This document shows, piece after piece, positions 12,501-22,424 of a DNA stretch of 64,000 nucleotides (the stretch's first letter is position 1; the number at the start of each line of letters is the position of its first letter). The stretch comes from Sycon ciliatum (lineage: Eukaryota; Porifera; Calcarea; Leucosolenida; Sycettidae). Position numbers and translations under genes: made by a program. The notes below the pieces were generated by a model. The model ran no database searches, was not told where the DNA came from, and saw only the letters and a list, made by a program, of their open reading frames with translations. Location: NCBI RefSeq assembly GCF_964019385.1, contig NC_088643.1, forward strand, positions 42,636,440-42,700,439, given 5' to 3'.

Positions 12501-15500
12501 TAAAGATGGTTTTTTCTTGTGAATATTTTCCAGGAACAAGATCTGGCTCACCAGTAAATTTGACTCGTGAGTTCGTACTGCAATAATGCCGACTTCAGCA
12601 CATAGGGTTCGAGTAGAAAGGGAGCTTCCGTGGTGGTGGCGGTGGAAGCGAGAGGGTCTCCTCAGAAGCCCTCTGCACTGACCCTATCCAATGCATTAGG
12701 ATAGCTAAAACCTAGCGACAGTAAACGTCTTCAGACCAATCCAAGTTAGTTTTGGATTGCGAGGAGTGGCGTTCCCAGGAACGTTTGCCAAGTCTTGGGA
12801 TAACGAGTAGACTAGCTTTTATAGTTTTTTTTTAGTCGACTTCGACGCCTTGGGTAGCATGGGCCATGAACCAGCACGTCTGTCTCGCTCCCGCCGACAT
12901 CACTGTCATCACTGTCATCAGCATCGTAGACCTACGAGTTTTCATGTTTCTGGCAAGATCTCGGGACATTTCCCTTTCCTGAAATCGTGCCAGCGTCGAT
13001 GGCAATCCGCTTCTGTGAAGTCTTGAAGGACACGAATCGAGCATGACGTCGGGGAAGTCCCGTCGCACGTGCAAACCACGTTGCTTACGTCGTTGCTTGC
13101 GCCAAGATATTGATCACCTCATTTTCCTCTTGACGTGGCACTGACTCACTGTGACGGACGCTGACAGTCTACATAGTCATTGTACTTGTACACATGTATT
13201 ATGTATGTAGTGACTTCACACTCAACCATGCATGATCGGAATGCCTAAGCCATGCAGCAGCGCAGGCCCAAGGCAAGTATTAAAGTAATAGTTGATGTGT
13301 AGACTGCAGCCTATAGTATAGCCTAGTGTAGGCCGAGTCGGACAGGTACCTGTACTGACTGAGTACGAAGTCAATAGGAAATAAAAGCCGAGTAAAAGAC
13401 CGAGGCGAAGCCGACGTCATTTACGAGGTCTTTTAATTCCTATACTGACCAAGTGCCAAGTCAATATTCGATTTATCACAACTAACCAAAGCATGTGTTC
13501 AATGCTAAAAAGGAGTCAAATATAAGCGGTCAATATAGCCGTAAGGAGTCAAATATGCAGGAATATTTGACTGCTTATGTATGGCAAAAATCTATGTGAG
13601 TCAATACTAAGGGAGTGATAAGACTCAATACGAGCACTTCTTTTGTCGACCCAACAGGCAACAGGCAACAGGTGAACACTGCACAACACTCAGTGCACTG
13701 AGCCCAGGGCCAGGGCCAAGATAAGCCAATATCCCCATGGGACCATCACCATGCATGCTTCCTATTTTTTTGTAGTCTGGCATTCATGATAATGGATGCC
13801 ATGCCAGGCCTACATGTACAGCCTAGCACACGACCCAAGCTGCAATAATTATGGCTAATGAGTACTACTAGTACTAGTACTAGTATGCCCGCCCATGCAG
13901 CTGGCCGTGAGCTGGGGCGTGGCGCAGGCATCTCCACGATCAGAACATATTATGTTCTGAGGGACTAGAAAGTAGAATGCGAATGTAACATGTTGCATTA
14001 TACATGTACATGTAACATGCTGCATTCGCATTCTACTTTCTAGTCCCTTCTTCAGGTTTCAAACTTACTTGCCCCGAACAGGAACACCGTCCTGCATCGC
14101 AACTGACGCAAGGGTTACTTCCCGGGCGAAGCCTATATAAGCCCGGAAACCATGATGACCGCCGAGTCGAGTGTTGACTGTTGAGAGTCCAGACTCCATT
14201 ATTTTTGACTGTTCATGGACTACATGTACACAACTGTGATTGTATACATGATTGTACATGTACATGTACGTTAGAAAGTGACTAGCGGTAGTAGCGCAAA
14301 AGGAGAAGCGTCTCGAAAGCAGCTGACTCGATGGCTGCATGCAAATTGTATATGTATTTGGCCTAGTATTTCTCCTCGCGCCTTCATTACATTATTATAA
14401 TCCATGCTTACGAAAGTATTAGTTGCGGAGTTTGAGTCTTGTAATTGAGAGTGCTGTATCACTTGTGTTGGAGACGAGGATATAGGCAGATCTGACCACC
14501 CGATGTAATAGTGAACGACAGTCCGGCCCTCTTCTCACGAAGTTGATATTATCATGTGAGTACAGCATACAACAGCCTTACCGGTAGGGCTGGGAGGGTA
14601 ATGCTAGCATTAAAATAACAGTAGCATTTCAATTTAGAAGTGCGTGATTTGGAATGAGCATGAAAGCTTGGGCCATGTTGCATTTGAACATGAACATTGA
14701 ACTTTTCCGGACAGTTGCTATCAGCATGCAGGCGAAGTCATTTTTAAATTATTTAGCTGAATGAAAGGTGTTACCAAACTTACCATTACTAATACTAGGC
14801 ATTAGCGTAGAGTTGGATTTGCTAGGCTGACTAGCTTGCAAACATAATGTCCTGTACTTGTCTTGATGAGTTGATCCGTTCCAATCAGAATCAGATCCGC
14901 TATGCCGGTTGCTGGAACATCCGTGTGGGTGCACATCCAGCGCATTTGTCGATTTGCGTGCTTCTCTTGTGCATGACTGTACTGACAGTATACTAGTACT
15001 AGCCTTGTTGGGACTATTTTCCCGCGGAGTTTCCCTCATCAAATAAACGGGTAGATGTTTGGGGGATTCCCCCTTGGGAAGGCATACGGGTACCCCCCGT
15101 CGAATGACTATGTAGCATGTCGCGATCGAAGTAGCTCTGGCCGCCAAACCACTGCATGCATGCACTGCTTCACGTCATCAGGTCATGGCCTCCAGTCTTT
15201 CAGATCAGCACAGTCAAATCACTTTTATTTCCGCTAAAACGAAAAAATGGGCTCGCTGAAACAGTAGAGCTAGAGATAAAACCCAAAGATGGAGAGGCAA
15301 GTGCTAGATACTGATGGTGCGTTTGCATGAAGGTGTGCTCTCCGCCTAGCGCCTTGTCCTTTCACTTATAATTATATGGTGGCACACTGATGAAGATTAG
15401 TGTTTCTTCTGCAGCAAGTAGTGGGACCATTGAAGCTGATTCCGTGGTTCCGATCGTCATTTTCTTGCCGTGTGCAGAGTCTCCCGGCTCACCGACGGAT

Positions 15501-18500
15501 GTCCGGCCCGACCTTTCTGCTCTATGTAAAATCTATCATTGGCATTGGCGTGCTATATTGCCTATACTGGCTACAGCCTGTATCGTACTAGTAGTAGTAC
15601 TCACTAGAAACCCCGTTCAACCGTTGTCGCAAATCTGGAGAAGGACCCCACTGGCCCACTGTTTCTTAGCTGTTACAATGGCCGAAAACTGTGTCGTGAG
15701 CGTTGTGAACGATGGAGCGGCATATGCTTCAGCTGATCAGATTCCTGATGACCTATTTGACTTTGTCGAAGCGGTAAGAAGAGAGATAAGTTCCTTGTTA
15801 TGACGTCTTACACCACTGTTTCGGTGAGGCATTTTAATGTTAGACAACCACTGACACACTGAGCAACACAATCCTTTCATTTTCTTTCCTCTGTTTCCTT
15901 TTTTGACTAAAATCCTCCCTACCCCATCTCTCTTTGGTGCATCCATGGCGCTATGAAGCCGAGACCTCTCGTCGGCTGAGCTTAATGGTCCCCATGCCCA
16001 CCACCACACTCCATTATTCACCCCAGTGTCTGGAAATATTGTGGATTTTGTAGGAAGAAAAAAAACCCCAAAAGAACAATCGGAGCCACTAACTTTCAGT
16101 CAAGTCGTCGTGTGCATTTACCATGTTTACCATCTCTTCCCTTATTTTGCCGAGTCAGTGTGTTGGTAAAAAATTTCGAGGCCAATCGTTTCATTCCATG
16201 CAGCTCTAACTGCCATCAAGGTGCCTGTATGAGTGATGAAAGATCGCACTCAACAGCTCTCACAAGTAGCAAACACTTCATCAGGCCATTTGTACCTCCC
16301 CCCCCCCCCCCCCCACTAGCTTCTATAATTTGTGTACAATCATGACATTGTACAGCACTGCTACACATCGACCAATACTGGTACACGTTTTCAGTTTGTA
16401 GTGCAATGATTATGTTCCGGTACGAAGCAAAGTTGCCTTGAAACGTTCGATCATATCAGAGTAGCTCTGGAGGCGTTGAAATTTGGTTAGGAAGACCACA
16501 AGAATTCTTTTTTCACTTCCTTCCACTGCCCAACGAAGCACACAGTTACTAGTTGTACTTGGATATGCATGTAGTACCACAGTGCTGCACCCTTGGCCGT
16601 GGGCTACTACTGTATGTTTCAAACGTCAAGCGCATTTATTGAGAGAGCAGTACCAGGCGCGTGCCCCGTATGGGTTCCTGGGTGCCCGGAACCCCCCCTT
16701 TTTTTCGCTGAAAATGCAGGATTTGCTTCATTTTTTGAAAACTTTCGCGAGGAGGCCCCCGGAACCCCCCCCCCCCCCCCTTGAAGGGCACCGGCGAACA
16801 CGCCTGAGTACATGTATGTTGTCATTAATTAGAGTGAATGCTTTTGAAGAATTGCTAGTACAATGCTTGCAATCTTTCATGTTCTGTGATATCTGCAGGA
16901 TGGTGAACCTGTCATCGTTATCACCGTGGGCATCTACATGTCTGTGACGAAGGGCAATAAAGTGATGCTCTTCAGGATAGTCACGGATGCTGATCGCCCT
17001 ATTGAAAGTGTTAACGTGATGGGGGAGGCGTACGACATCAATCAGAACTGGCAGATCCATAGCAGCCAGTACAAGCTGAATACCAGGGTTAGTAGTAGCC
17101 AGTGAGCATGTCTGTTTGCGTGTGTGTGTGTGTGTGTGTGTGTCTGTTTGCGTGTGTGTGTGTGTGTTTGTGTGTATGTGTGAGAGAGAGTGCGTGTGTG
17201 TGTGTGTCTGTTTGCGTGTGTGTGTGTGTTTGTTTGCGTGTGTGTGTGTGTGTCTGTTTGCGTGTGTGTGTGTGTGTTTGTGTGTGTATGTGTGAGAGAG
17301 AGAGTGTGTGTGTTTGTGTGTGTGTGTGTGAGAGAGAAAGAGTGTGTGTTTGTGTGTGTGTTCATGCATTCGTGATTGTATGTGGTGTGTGTGTGTGTGT
17401 TTCATGTTGTTTCTTAAAATTGATCTATGATATACTGTCAAGTCATTCTGTCATCCGGAGGCATGACCAACAGGCCAGTGCTGGCCGAATTGGCGACATT
17501 ATTTGATTTGGAGTAGACTACCCTCCATGGGTTGTGAATCCAATTACATTCTTACAGTCTAGCCAGTGCTTAGGTAAAAACACTACGTCAAGCATGTCCT
17601 GTACTAGCACCCTGGTGACCTACTACTACAAGTATACATGCATACTGCTGACACCAGCTTCTGGTGCCATGTCCAACCAACTTGAGGAATGGTAACCTCG
17701 AAGGTTTTCGATGAATCATCCATGGGGGGGGGGGGGGGTGCATGAGCTGCCCTGCTGTTGATCAGAGGCATTATTAATATGTTTTGTTAACATGGAAGCA
17801 GGTGTATTCTGGACATCCTTGTTGATAATCCTGGGGGGTGCATGAGCTGTCCTGCTGTTGAACAGAGGCATTATTATTATGTTTTGTTAACATGGAAGCT
17901 GGTGTATTCTGGACATCCTTGTTGATAATCCTGGGGGTGCATGAGCTGCCCTGCTGTTGAACAGAGGCATTAGTATGTTTTGTTAACATGGAAGCTTGTG
18001 TATTCTGGACATCTTTGGTGATAATCTTGGGGGTTGCATGAGCTGCCCTGCTGTTGAACAGAGGCATTATTATTATTATGTTTTGTTAACATGGAAGCTT
18101 GTGTATTCTGGACATCCTTGTTGATAATCTTCCTGTGTACATGTTCGCTCAACCTTGGTGTTGACCACTTGCAGCCTCGACGTATAATCATTGAGCAGAC
18201 CGGGTTAACGCTGTGGACAGAAGATGGCATTCGCCGCACTAGGGACCTTGATGTGGTGGCTATGCCACGAGTGATCGAGGTCCCTGATCCGTTTGAAGGA
18301 GATACATTCGTGGAAACCATCTGTGAACTCGGAGCAGGTGAGCCTATGGTAGTAGGCTGATAAACAATATCAAGGATTTATAGATTGTATACAAATAATC
18401 TGTGTGGAGACTGAATAAAGCTATGTACAGTATGAAATTCGACTTCATGACTATAATGCACACATGTAAGCGAGGATAGTCTTGTATTTCCAAGAACATG

Positions 18501-19771
18501 TTCTTGTGATATTCATCAGCAAAATTATATTCTGTTCTTTTTCCTTAATTTCTGATTGTGATAATAATCACAATCAGAATATACTGCAACTAAAGAATAT
18601 CACTAGAAAACGTTTCTGGAAGCACAAGACCATCCTCGCTACATTATCACTGTTTTCATAGTCATGAGTGCAATCTTGATACAGTTCATAGGCGTATTTT
18701 GTAAAATGTTTTTGCAGTGCCATCATCATTTTAAAAATTGTGTCCTGCTGCTGCCCATTGCTGTCTCCATAGGTCTGGAAGTTCAGTTTATGTGATGGTA
18801 TTCCCTGCTCCTGCACAACACATACTATCCAATTGCCTTGTTTGTTGTAGGTGAAGTGATGGAATTACTCACTGACCAAAAGCTCTCAATCACGTTTGTC
18901 GGTGCTGATGGCCAGCAGCGTCTTGCTCATCAAGCGGAAATTTATAAAGTAAGGGGCCATCCGTAAATATAGATATATATTTAGAAACAAAAACTAGTCG
19001 TTTAGGGAGGAGGGGGTTGAGCGCCTGTTCGTTTCTCGAAAAATATCGATGTACATTTTTCACGCGTGAGCGTGTCCAGAAAAAAAGATCAAAAATATCG
19101 ATACTATGTAGCATTTGTACGTATTCGTTTCTCAGGGAGGGTAGGGGGAAGAGAAACGACTAGTTTTTGTTTCTAATTTAATATCGGTATTTACGGAAGG
19201 CCCCTAAGTTGTCCGACTTCTATCCCAGTTTAACTTTATAGGCAGATGCATGTGGGGCATGTGCAATGCCCCCCTCCCGACGACATATCTATGCATGGTT
19301 ATGTTTAAGGCTGGAGAATGAGTGTAAACAGCGGAGAATACTCATACTAAGTACCGGTATACCCCATTTTTCACAGTAACAGTCCAAGTTCATCACTAGT
19401 CTAGTGCATGAATGTTGTGCAGTGTACCGCTGCAGTATCCTCCTTTCTCCTAACCCAAGGACAGCATATCACAATTCACGGGAGTATATTCTGCTATTAT
19501 GGCATATCTGTCTGTCTGTAACTAGCTTGATTCTTTGTATTGTTTTGGTGGTGAATTCTAATGCAAGGGGACATTTTGGAAATGCACATTTATTCTTAGG
19601 AACAATGTATTATGTGTCACTTTTGTATTTGCTACTGCGCAGCCCGTCATTGCTGAAGAAGTATCGGTGGAGAACTCGGAATTGGTTCTGGCAAGCAATG
19701 GGACCAAATCGTCTTCATCCGCAAAGAAAGAAGATGAGGTGGCTAGTGAACGGCACGATGAAAATGGATAG
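3590..19771 (+). CDS. Gene A: seven-exon partial gene, not recognised
   Basis: Proposed exons: 3590-3793, 15415-15525, 15670-15773, 16899-17087, 18175-18337, 18851-18948 and 19643-19771 (stop TAG). Each has an AG acceptor and GT donor, and the phases (1,1,0,0,1,0) match at every junction, giving about 332 residues after an open 5' end. The product is mostly hydrophilic with beta-rich stretches ([32 protein letters not shown]) and an acidic, Ser/Lys-rich tail ([10 protein letters not shown]). No signal peptide, membrane segment or family signature is evident, so no function is assigned. Assignment of the first exon is the weakest point: its intron would be 11.6 kb and would contain gene M on the other strand. 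The start codon lies upstream of 3590 and was not found. Confidence 0.6.
4020..5385. repeat. Direct repeat split by a nested TTAA foldback
   Basis: Copy 1 at about 4020-4240 contains TTTTCGGCGGTGTAATATTT. Copy 2 starts near 4385 and resumes at about 5292 (CCGTTTTCCAGGTAAGTGTA), interrupted by the TTAA foldback at 4461-5287. This gives the order of events: repeat first, foldback later. Confidence 0.7.
4461..5287. mobile_element. TTAA-flanked long-TIR foldback (copy 1)
   Basis: Almost the whole element is palindromic: it begins AGGGGAAGTATACCCTAAAA and ends with the reverse complement. TTAA occurs on both sides, the target duplication of piggyBac-type transposition. The middle holds a small GGGAGTC...GACTCCC hairpin (4857-4885). 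No transposase. Relatives lie at 7285-8145 and 47814 onward. Confidence 0.85.
5388..6322. other. Non-coding stretch
   Basis: Short open frames on both strands show no splice-consistent structure or family motif. A palindromic GGCCATGGCC / CCGGCCGTACC block lies near 6180-6220. Nothing else is supported. Confidence 0.5.
6323..6368 (-). ncRNA. Hammerhead ribozyme, type I, complete
   Basis: Read on the minus strand: stem I GCUCAA (6368-6363), core CUGAUGA (6362-6356), stem II GGGG (6355-6352) with CCCC (6345-6342), GAA(A) at 6341-6338, stem III A-C-A / U-G-U with loop CUG, cleavage triplet GUA with H17 at 6329, then stem I UUGAGC (6328-6323). Every invariant core base is present and stem I is a perfect six-base match. 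The architecture matches animal type I hammerheads found in retrozymes and Penelope-like pseudo-LTRs. Self-cleavage is inferred, not shown. Confidence 0.88.
6388..6431. repeat. Strong hairpin next to the hammerhead
   Basis: TTGTGCCTG (6388-6396) pairs with CCAGGCACAA (6422-6431), and AGAGCAC with GTGCTCT inside. On the hammerhead strand it lies just upstream of stem I. It could be the rod-like body of a small circular RNA. Confidence 0.75.
6625..6806. mobile_element. Small Tc1/mariner-type MITE
   Basis: The left end reads TATTTTCCGGAGTATAAGCC and the right end is its near-perfect reverse complement (GGCCTATACTTCGGAAAATA). There is no coding capacity. Exact TA-flanked borders are a few bases uncertain. 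Confidence 0.8.
7285..8145. mobile_element. TTAA-flanked long-TIR foldback (copy 2)
   Basis: Begins AGGGGAAGTTAAGGCAAAAA, ends with its reverse complement and is bounded by TTAA. The arms share long blocks with copy 1 (GACTCAGC, AACTGGTGAA, CGCGGTCATCC). The centre differs (ACCTGGTCACCGTGCC-type repeats), so the centre evolves faster than the arms. Confidence 0.85.
8581..8783. mobile_element. GC-rich MITE
   Basis: TIRs GCAGGCGCGTGCTCGGC and GCCGAGCACGCCCCTGC bracket about 200 bases with C and G runs. A related element is at 16657-16807. Confidence 0.7.
8801..9000. other. Assembly gap, 200 N
   Basis: Exactly 200 undetermined bases. Apparent frames crossing it are meaningless. Confidence 1.
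9001..10393. other. Intergenic; CA microsatellite only
   Basis: A (CA)n run at 9606-9628 and a short G run near 10039 are the only structures seen. No exon with matching splice sites was identified. Confidence 0.5.
10394..12475 (-). CDS. Gene M: four-exon predicted membrane protein, unrecognised
   Basis: Exons on the minus strand: 12475-12181, 11637-11545, 11357-10991 and 10667-10394. Splice phases 1, 1 and 2 match exactly (1029 coding bases, 342 residues and a stop). Acceptors are strong (TTTTGCAG, CTTTCAG, TTCTGCAG). About residues 34-55 form a hydrophobic segment ([20 protein letters not shown]) after a charged N-terminus, so a signal-anchor or single-pass membrane protein is likely. The part after it has several Cys and beta-rich strands ([25 protein letters not shown]), consistent with an ectodomain, and the C-terminus is Gln/Glu-rich. 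A type II receptor-ligand-like topology is possible, but no family motif was recognised. The gene lies antisense within the inferred intron 1 of gene A. The ATG at 12475 is the first in frame; an upstream exon cannot be excluded. Confidence 0.68.
12476..13330. other. Intergenic; possible promoter of gene M
   Basis: No convincing exon. If gene M starts at 12475, its promoter lies in the next few hundred bases, but no TATA or initiator could be picked out. Confidence 0.35.
13373..13452. repeat. Palindrome with GAGGCGAAGCC centre
   Basis: CAATAGGAAATAAAAGCCGA and its imperfect reverse complement flank a central GACCGAGGCGAAGCC. The same central motif sits in the palindrome at 55885-56010 beside the tyrosine-recombinase gene. 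Confidence 0.65.
13961..14047. repeat. Perfect-arm palindrome
   Basis: The arm GGGACTAGAAAGTAGAATGC (extending further) is repeated as reverse complement ending at 14047. The loop is rich in ACATGTACATGT. Confidence 0.85.
14048..15414. other. Intronic or intergenic, nothing assigned
   Basis: No exon with matching phase was found between the foldback and gene A exon 2. The minus-strand open frame near 14749-15165 has no supporting splice sites or motif. Confidence 0.4.
16657..16807. mobile_element. GC-rich MITE, relative of 8581-8783
   Basis: GGCGCGTGCCCC at the left and GAACACGCCTG at the right are imperfect inverted ends. The interior has a run of C and GGAACCCCCC blocks. It lies in intron 3 of gene A. 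Confidence 0.55.
17118..17402. repeat. Compound TG microsatellite
   Basis: (TG)n interspersed with CTGTTTGCG and GAGAGAG blocks. Located in intron 4 of gene A, starting about 30 bases after the exon 4 donor. Confidence 0.95.
17736..18128. repeat. Tandem repeat, about 90-base unit, four copies
   Basis: Each unit contains CATGAGCTGCCCTGCTGTTG, a variable (ATT)n and GTTAACATGGAAGCTTGTGT. The array ends about 46 bases before the exon 5 acceptor of gene A. Confidence 0.9.
18953..19204. mobile_element. PIF/Harbinger-like MITE at a splice donor
   Basis: TIRs GGGGCCATCCGTAAATA and TATTTACGGAAGGCCCC; TAA duplicated on both sides (18950-18952 and 19205-19207). A second inner pair (AACAAAAACTAGTCGTTT and its complement) adds palindromic structure. 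Insertion is within the intron 6 donor of gene A. Confidence 0.88.
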
Positions 19772-19981
19772 GCTAAGCTGAATGATGTGTGGCAAATCCC
19801 ATGCCTCCTTACCCCGCGGGGTGCATATGGAGCAAAGGCTACAGAAGACGGAGCGGAAGTTGCCGAAGATAGCGAGGACAATGCAGGAGAAGACACCGCT
19901 CGGATCAGACGGGGCTATGGAAGGATAGTGAAGCAGGTAGACACCCTAACAGAAGAAGTAGAGATCACAGTGCTGCTGTAG
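19772..19981 (+). other. Open frame after the gene A stop codon
   Basis: The frame of the last exon of gene A continues without another stop for 69 codons after TAG at 19769, ending at 19981 with an acidic then basic composition (KATEDGAEVAEDSEDNAGED). This is probably 3' UTR. Readthrough, an alternative donor before the TAG, or a sequence error are the alternatives. Confidence 0.3.
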
Positions 19982-20327
19982 ATCATGGCGAGCATGCGTT
20001 CTACAGGAGGAAGAACATGAACGGCTCAAGATAGTACTTCAGTATTATTTTTCTCAAGGTGTAGACTGAGAATGGAAGAGCGGATCAGCAATATCAGTGT
20101 GTTCAATAGACTGTCAGTGTCAATCAAATGGACATATCATTACACAGTGCTTGAGCTACTCAGATAATTTATATGTTATAATCTGGCAACCGAGGCTCTC
20201 AAGATAAGAAACCACATTATAATCCTACGAAATAATATGGTGATAACTGTTCAGTTATTACCAATCCGAGCGCCTAGAATGGATTAGAACAAAATCACAG
20301 CCCGTGTGTAGTATCGCAGCCTATACA

Positions 20328-20439
20328 TGCTGTTCACGGACTCAGAAGAGACTTATGCTGTTCACGGACTCAGAAGAGACTTATGCTGTTCACGGACTCA
20401 GAAGAGACTTATGCTGTTCACGGACTCAGAAGAGACTAG
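20328..20439. repeat. 28-base tandem repeat, four copies
   Basis: Unit ATGCTGTTCACGGACTCAGA plus AGAGACTT, essentially without variation. Confidence 0.95.
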
Positions 20440-21541
20440 CGCAACAGTATTCCTGAACTGAATCAATCTAGAAATGAAGCAGCTTGTACACTGGGTAATG
20501 AACCATGTGTGTGTTATTGAAGGATATTTTGCTATGACTGTCTAAAGTGTCTATTCACACGAGTCATGCAGAGAGAATACTCTCCCAGGCCGTGTAGACA
20601 GCGTATCTATTGGCATTCATCACCACCTTTAACCACCTTCTGCCTGAATGCTATTTATTTCTAACGCCTTATTTATATGGAGTGGTAGAGTCTGCTATAG
20701 TTATTTATAGCGTTTCGTATCTAACGCCTTATTTATGGCATGGATCTCTGCATCCAATAGAGGCATGCAATATTGTTGGCCCAGTTCACTTGGTATATTT
20801 ACTGATTTGACCACCGTGACTATATGGGTCGGCAGCACAGTGATCCAATGTCATCGTTTTGCTGCGAAAGATTGCGGCAGGCTGCTGTGTACGCTGGATC
20901 TGAGTGACCATGATGTGATGCTCCATCAGGGTGCGCCTGTAAGATACTGTCAAGTCCCTGTCAGACTCTGAACAGCCCCTTAGCCATTGTTCACCCCAGA
21001 AATCAGAATATGAAATCTATTTATCCAAGCAGGCCTTCACCAGAAGCGGTATCCTCCCGGAGTACATGGCATGTATCTCCTGACTTTTGTCATGCACATT
21101 GACATTCTCCCTGAGAACAATCAAGCATAGAATATTATGAAGAGTGTGATACAGTACACGGGGTTCTAGCCAAAGGAGGGTAGGGGGCGAAGCCCCCCCC
21201 CCCCCTACTTTGTTTGCACCCCCCCTGTGAAAAGTCTTTTTCATTTTTGTGTTTTATCATGCCATTCAACGAAAATGCGGTCGATAGTTAGTAGTGTAGA
21301 GGGTTCATAAAGGCACATTTGTCTGGCGTGAAACCAGGTGTTTACCCCGTACGTACATGTACGTTGCATTTAGCATTGCAAGACAGTTACATGTATTTTG
21401 AAAATGGAAAATGGGTTACGGGGTAACTGCTTCCCCCCCCCCCCCCCCCCCTAGTATTTTGACTTGGTTAGAACCGTGGTATAGCATAGGTAGTACAGTA
21501 CTATCGGATGCTGTAGAACCTGAAGGACTGAAGGACTGAAT
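20440..21541. other. Intergenic between gene A and the CARD gene
   Basis: Contains G/C homopolymer blocks (21189-21228, 21432-21452) of a decayed MITE type. No supported gene. Confidence 0.45.
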
Positions 21542-21923
21542 CTGTCCCTCCAGGAAATCGCGATTGCACGGATGCAACAAATTTCGCGATTTTGGCCCAA
21601 ACCCGCAATTTTCAGCAAAATCCGCTATTTCCCGCGTTTTTTGTTGTTTTCGGCACTATAATATCTCACATTTTATGCACTTTTCATGCAGTTCTTTCCA
21701 TGATCCTGTAGGTTATTTGCACAGTACGACTCCCGAGTAAATATATGATGCAACACATTTCGTGATTTGGCCCAAATCCGCAATTTTCTGCAAATAATTC
21801 CGCGAATTCCTGGCCAGTTCTGCATCATTCCGCACTTTTCGTCGCATTTTTTGTTACTTTCTGCCGCAATTTCTTGCGCAAGTTTTCGAGAGTTTTTTCC
21901 GCAAATTCCCTGCGCAGGGACAG
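21542..21923. mobile_element. MITE with CTGTCCCT ends
   Basis: Left end CTGTCCCTCCAGGAAATCGC; right end is an imperfect reverse complement (CCCTGCGCAGGGACAG). The interior repeats CGCAATTTTC and CCCGCGTTTTTTG motifs. No transposase. Confidence 0.65.
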
Positions 21924-22305
21924 CTGAATCATGATCCCAGCATGCCTAGAAAGTACATGTAGTAGCAACGCGCTCTTTTGTTACATTTCCAGTTTCCAGT
22001 CTCTTCTTGCTATGCTTGCATAATAAACTTAGTGAAGTATGCATGTGTGCCTGTGCAACCCGGGCCTTTGTGACATGATCACATCATAGCCTAGGGTGGA
22101 CTCCAGCCGGACTGTTTTTCGGCCGACAGTTGTTGAAAGTGCTCGGCAGTAGTATCACTAGTGTAGCACGCCAGCAAATACGGAATCGTTCTTGGGTACA
22201 GTGCTGTGGTGTGCTCGGGCAACTATGGCACATACACACAAAAACAAACACACACATGCACATGCACCCCCCCCCCCCCCCCCCCACACACACACCTCAG
22301 ACCTC

Positions 22306-22424
22306 AGACCTGCCCATCGCGGAAGCGATGATAGCGAACAGCTATGTTAGACATAGCAACTTGTGCTGGGATTACACCATTCAACAGCTTGCAAGGCTGA
22401 TGAATTGACCGCCACTATTTTTAC
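22306..22424 (+). repeat. 115-base repeat flanked by CA microsatellites (copy 1)
   Basis: Contains GCCCATCGCGGAAGCGATGA and ends ACCGCCACTATTTTTA, directly followed by (AC)n; (AC)n and poly-C also precede it. Copy 2 is inverted at 28668-28786. Confidence 0.85.
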
